Shown here in pieces: positions 48,597-50,026 of a stretch of DNA of 50,026 bases. The notes under the pieces were generated by a model, which worked only from the letters and a program-made list of their open reading frames with translations, did not search any database and was not told where the DNA came from. The DNA is taken from the IMG/VR virus record IMGVR_UViG_3300035698_025207, positions 1 through 50,026 of that record. The stretch is one strand, 5' to 3'. A program made the translations under genes and the position numbers. The DNA is from a virus. Numbering within the stretch: position 1 is the stretch's first letter; the number at the start of each line of letters is the position of its first letter.

Positions 48597-48968
48597 TCAA
48601 TATACTTCCGCATAGGAAGTCGATGTTTCCCAAAGTCGAATCTTAACCAGATAAACCTTATCAGATACTCTCCTCCTCAATGCATCTGATATTAAGATCG
48701 AGGCGGAGTCGGCTAAGCTCTCCACCGTAGGAACAAAATCCACGACATCATTAAGATAAGAATGATCCCACTTATCAAGAATATTTTTTTGAACAACCTT
48801 TTTCAGATCGCCAAAATCCATAATCATACTCTGATCATTCAACCATTTTGCCCCAACAGTTACCTCCAACCTGTACGTATGGCCGTGCAAATTTTTACAT
48901 GCTCCTGGATGATCAGGTAACTTATGCGCCGCCTCAAACTCAAAAACTTTTGTGATTGTCGTTTCCAT
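48597..48968 (-). CDS. queD: QueD, 6-carboxytetrahydropterin synthase (123 aa)
   Basis: Zinc histidines H15, H28 and H30 (AAHKL and LHGH) with catalytic C24 match QueD. Length is typical. It converts dihydroneopterin triphosphate to CPH4, between FolE and QueE. The start follows GAAAGGAGAGAAAA. Confidence 0.9.
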   Translation of the reverse strand: METTITKVFEFEAAHKLPDHPGACKNLHGHTYRLEVTVGAKWLNDQSMIMDFGDLKKVVQKNILDKWDHSYLNDVVDFVPTVESLADSASILISDALRRRVSDKVYLVKIRLWETSTSYAEVY

Positions 48969-48980
48969 TTTTCTCTCCTT

Positions 48981-50026
48981 TCATCTCAAATAACTATCCA
49001 AATAAGGTTTACCAATCTTCAACTGCTGAAGCACCATGCACTCCTGCAACGTACTGAAATCCTCGTCCCTGATTTTCATCGGGGATATCATCATAACGTT
49101 TTGTTCTTTCTGTTCCGCTGTCTGATTCAAGGAAAAGGCAATATCAACTTCCGCCTTCTTACGAATGTCCTCTGCAAAATCACCTGATCGAACTTTCTTA
49201 TTGTCGTCCCTGCCCGTATTGCTCTGACTCGCAGATGCCACCAGGCAATTCCGTTTCAGGCCAAGGGCTTTATGGGCAACCACAGTTTGATATACCCTAT
49301 GCCTATATTCCTGAGTGAACTTGTCCTCGGGAGCAAACTTGTCGGCATAATCAGTCACTATCACATCAGGAATCCAACCCTCGTAATATTCCCAATTATC
49401 CAGCATTGTCTCCAACTTCGCAATATTCAAAGTGCCCGGAGGAGGATTGATCAGCTTAAACCTGTTTCCTCGCAACAATGTCCGCTCCAATGCCCGACCT
49501 TTCTGAATCGCCCCTATCGTTTCCAGCACCTTCTTTTTCTTCTCCTTATACCACACGGCAGGAACAAAATTTCTTCTGTCGCGGCAAGCAGTACAAACTT
49601 CATACTCATCAGGAACAGAATCAAAATCTTTAATCTCTCCCTCCGAATCTATTATCCCAACACGACATGTTCTCTCCCTGTTCTTGCATTTGTTAGTCTG
49701 ATTCAGTTCACAATCAAATACAGGTATCAGCATGTTCCCCGCCCACTTCTTCTTTGGCAAAGCACTCAGTCCGTGATGCAATCTTCTGACCATTTGTTTC
49801 TCTGACATCTCCAAACTGACAAACAAAACATTAAATCCTGCAAATAGCCCTCGCAATGTAATTTCCTGAAGCCACCATGTTTTGCCCCTGCCCATCGGCC
49901 CGACAATCATGGCAAGCATCCCTCTTTCAAAAGAACCTAACATTCTTCCCAAGTCGCCGGCAAAGGAAAACATCCTATCACCAGAACTCTCATCAAAAGC
50001 ATTCGCGATAACCGAGGTATCAGATA
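48981..50026 (-). CDS. DnaB-like replicative helicase, partial at right edge
   Basis: The frame is open through the right edge, 17 residues beyond an ATG at 49973, so that ATG is probably internal. Walker A GPMGRGKT lies about 25-32 residues after it. NVLFVSLEMSE and VIVTDYADKF (Walker B) are DnaB-like. A cysteine cluster (FDCELNQTNKC, then CTAC) inserted between them suggests a zinc ribbon. It unwinds DNA at the replication fork. Confidence 0.82.
   Translation of the reverse strand, partial: SDTSVIANAFDESSGDRMFSFAGDLGRMLGSFERGMLAMIVGPMGRGKTWWLQEITLRGLFAGFNVLFVSLEMSEKQMVRRLHHGLSALPKKKWAGNMLIPVFDCELNQTNKCKNRERTCRVGIIDSEGEIKDFDSVPDEYEVCTACRDRRNFVPAVWYKEKKKKVLETIGAIQKGRALERTLLRGNRFKLINPPPGTLNIAKLETMLDNWEYYEGWIPDVIVTDYADKFAPEDKFTQEYRHRVYQTVVAHKALGLKRNCLVASASQSNTGRDDNKKVRSGDFAEDIRKKAEVDIAFSLNQTAEQKEQNVMMISPMKIRDEDFSTLQECMVLQQLKIGKPYLDSYLR

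Noticed and set aside
48523-48597. A 24-residue ORF beginning MKIYFGK between queD and queE
   Set aside because: It resembles the MKIYFAG start of copies b-d but lacks the RLxSFYY tail, and most of it overlaps the queE start and its ribosome binding site; probably coincidence.
1-50026. CRISPR arrays, integrase, attachment sites or IS elements
   Set aside because: No regularly spaced repeats, recombinase motifs or insertion-sequence ends were found on reading; the NUMOD3 DNA repeats are within a coding gene.

Overview
The window looks like the replication and accessory half of a large tailed-phage genome infecting a bacterium. Essentially every supported gene lies on the minus strand. The sequence is visibly AT-rich, genes are short and tightly packed, ATGA or TGATG start/stop overlaps are common, and most starts have strong GGAGG-type ribosome binding sites. 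Phage character is shown by a full self-encoded replisome: DnaB-like helicase, DnaE-type polymerase, sliding clamp, clamp loader, T4 gp32-like SSB, RecA, and SbcC/SbcD-like proteins. There are also many tiny uncharacterised ORFs and no ribosomal or central-metabolism genes. A lytic-transglycosylase domain and a lipobox lipoprotein point to a bacterial host. No capsid, tail or terminase gene is identifiable; the partial gene at the left edge could be a virion protein, but this is unproven.

Layout in transcription order (right to left). (1) 50026-43316 holds the helicase and a 7-deazaguanine DNA-modification module: QueD, QueE, a DUF6884 protein, QueC, a phosphoribosyltransferase-FolE fusion, and a DpdA-like transglycosylase core. 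The core is followed by three short ORFs of one family; a fourth copy sits between dnaN and dnaE. (2) 43340-34786 holds the sliding clamp, a polymerase III alpha subunit fused to a uracil-DNA-glycosylase domain, an SNF2 helicase-methyltransferase fusion, a DUF1937 protein and a clamp loader. (3) 34726-24017 holds a zinc-finger/NUMOD3-repeat protein, SSB, an HTH protein, a tRNA-like element, RecA behind a structured leader, a PD-(D/E)XK nuclease, an Hc1-type histone and a split SbcC (Rad50) with SbcD between the halves. (4) 23608-2630 is a glycan island: an aminotransferase, a GNAT, a split glycosyltransferase, an N-acetyl-sugar amidotransferase (PseA type), a PseB-type dehydratase, a CMP-nonulosonate cytidylyltransferase, a NeuB-type synthase, an RmlB-type dehydratase, a PIG-L-type deacetylase, two glycosyltransferases and two B12-binding radical-SAM proteins. 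An RNA ligase, a transglycosylase and many micro-ORFs are interspersed. (5) 2614-1 is an array of very small accessory genes.

Together the genes suggest a phage that replicates with its own machinery and probably masks its DNA with preQ0-type 7-deazaguanine. It also carries much of a pathway for an acetamidino-type nonulosonic (pseudaminic/legionaminic-like) acid, perhaps for decorating the host surface or the virion. No PseG-type hydrolase is seen. A five-copy AT-rich promoter element (AAATTT...AAAATAATATATAATA) stands before five transcription segments. The most unusual features are the DpdA-associated short-ORF family, in which three of four copies are exactly one base out of frame (two at a G8 tract), the polymerase-UDG fusion, the split Rad50, the split glycosyltransferase, and the long tRNA-like element.
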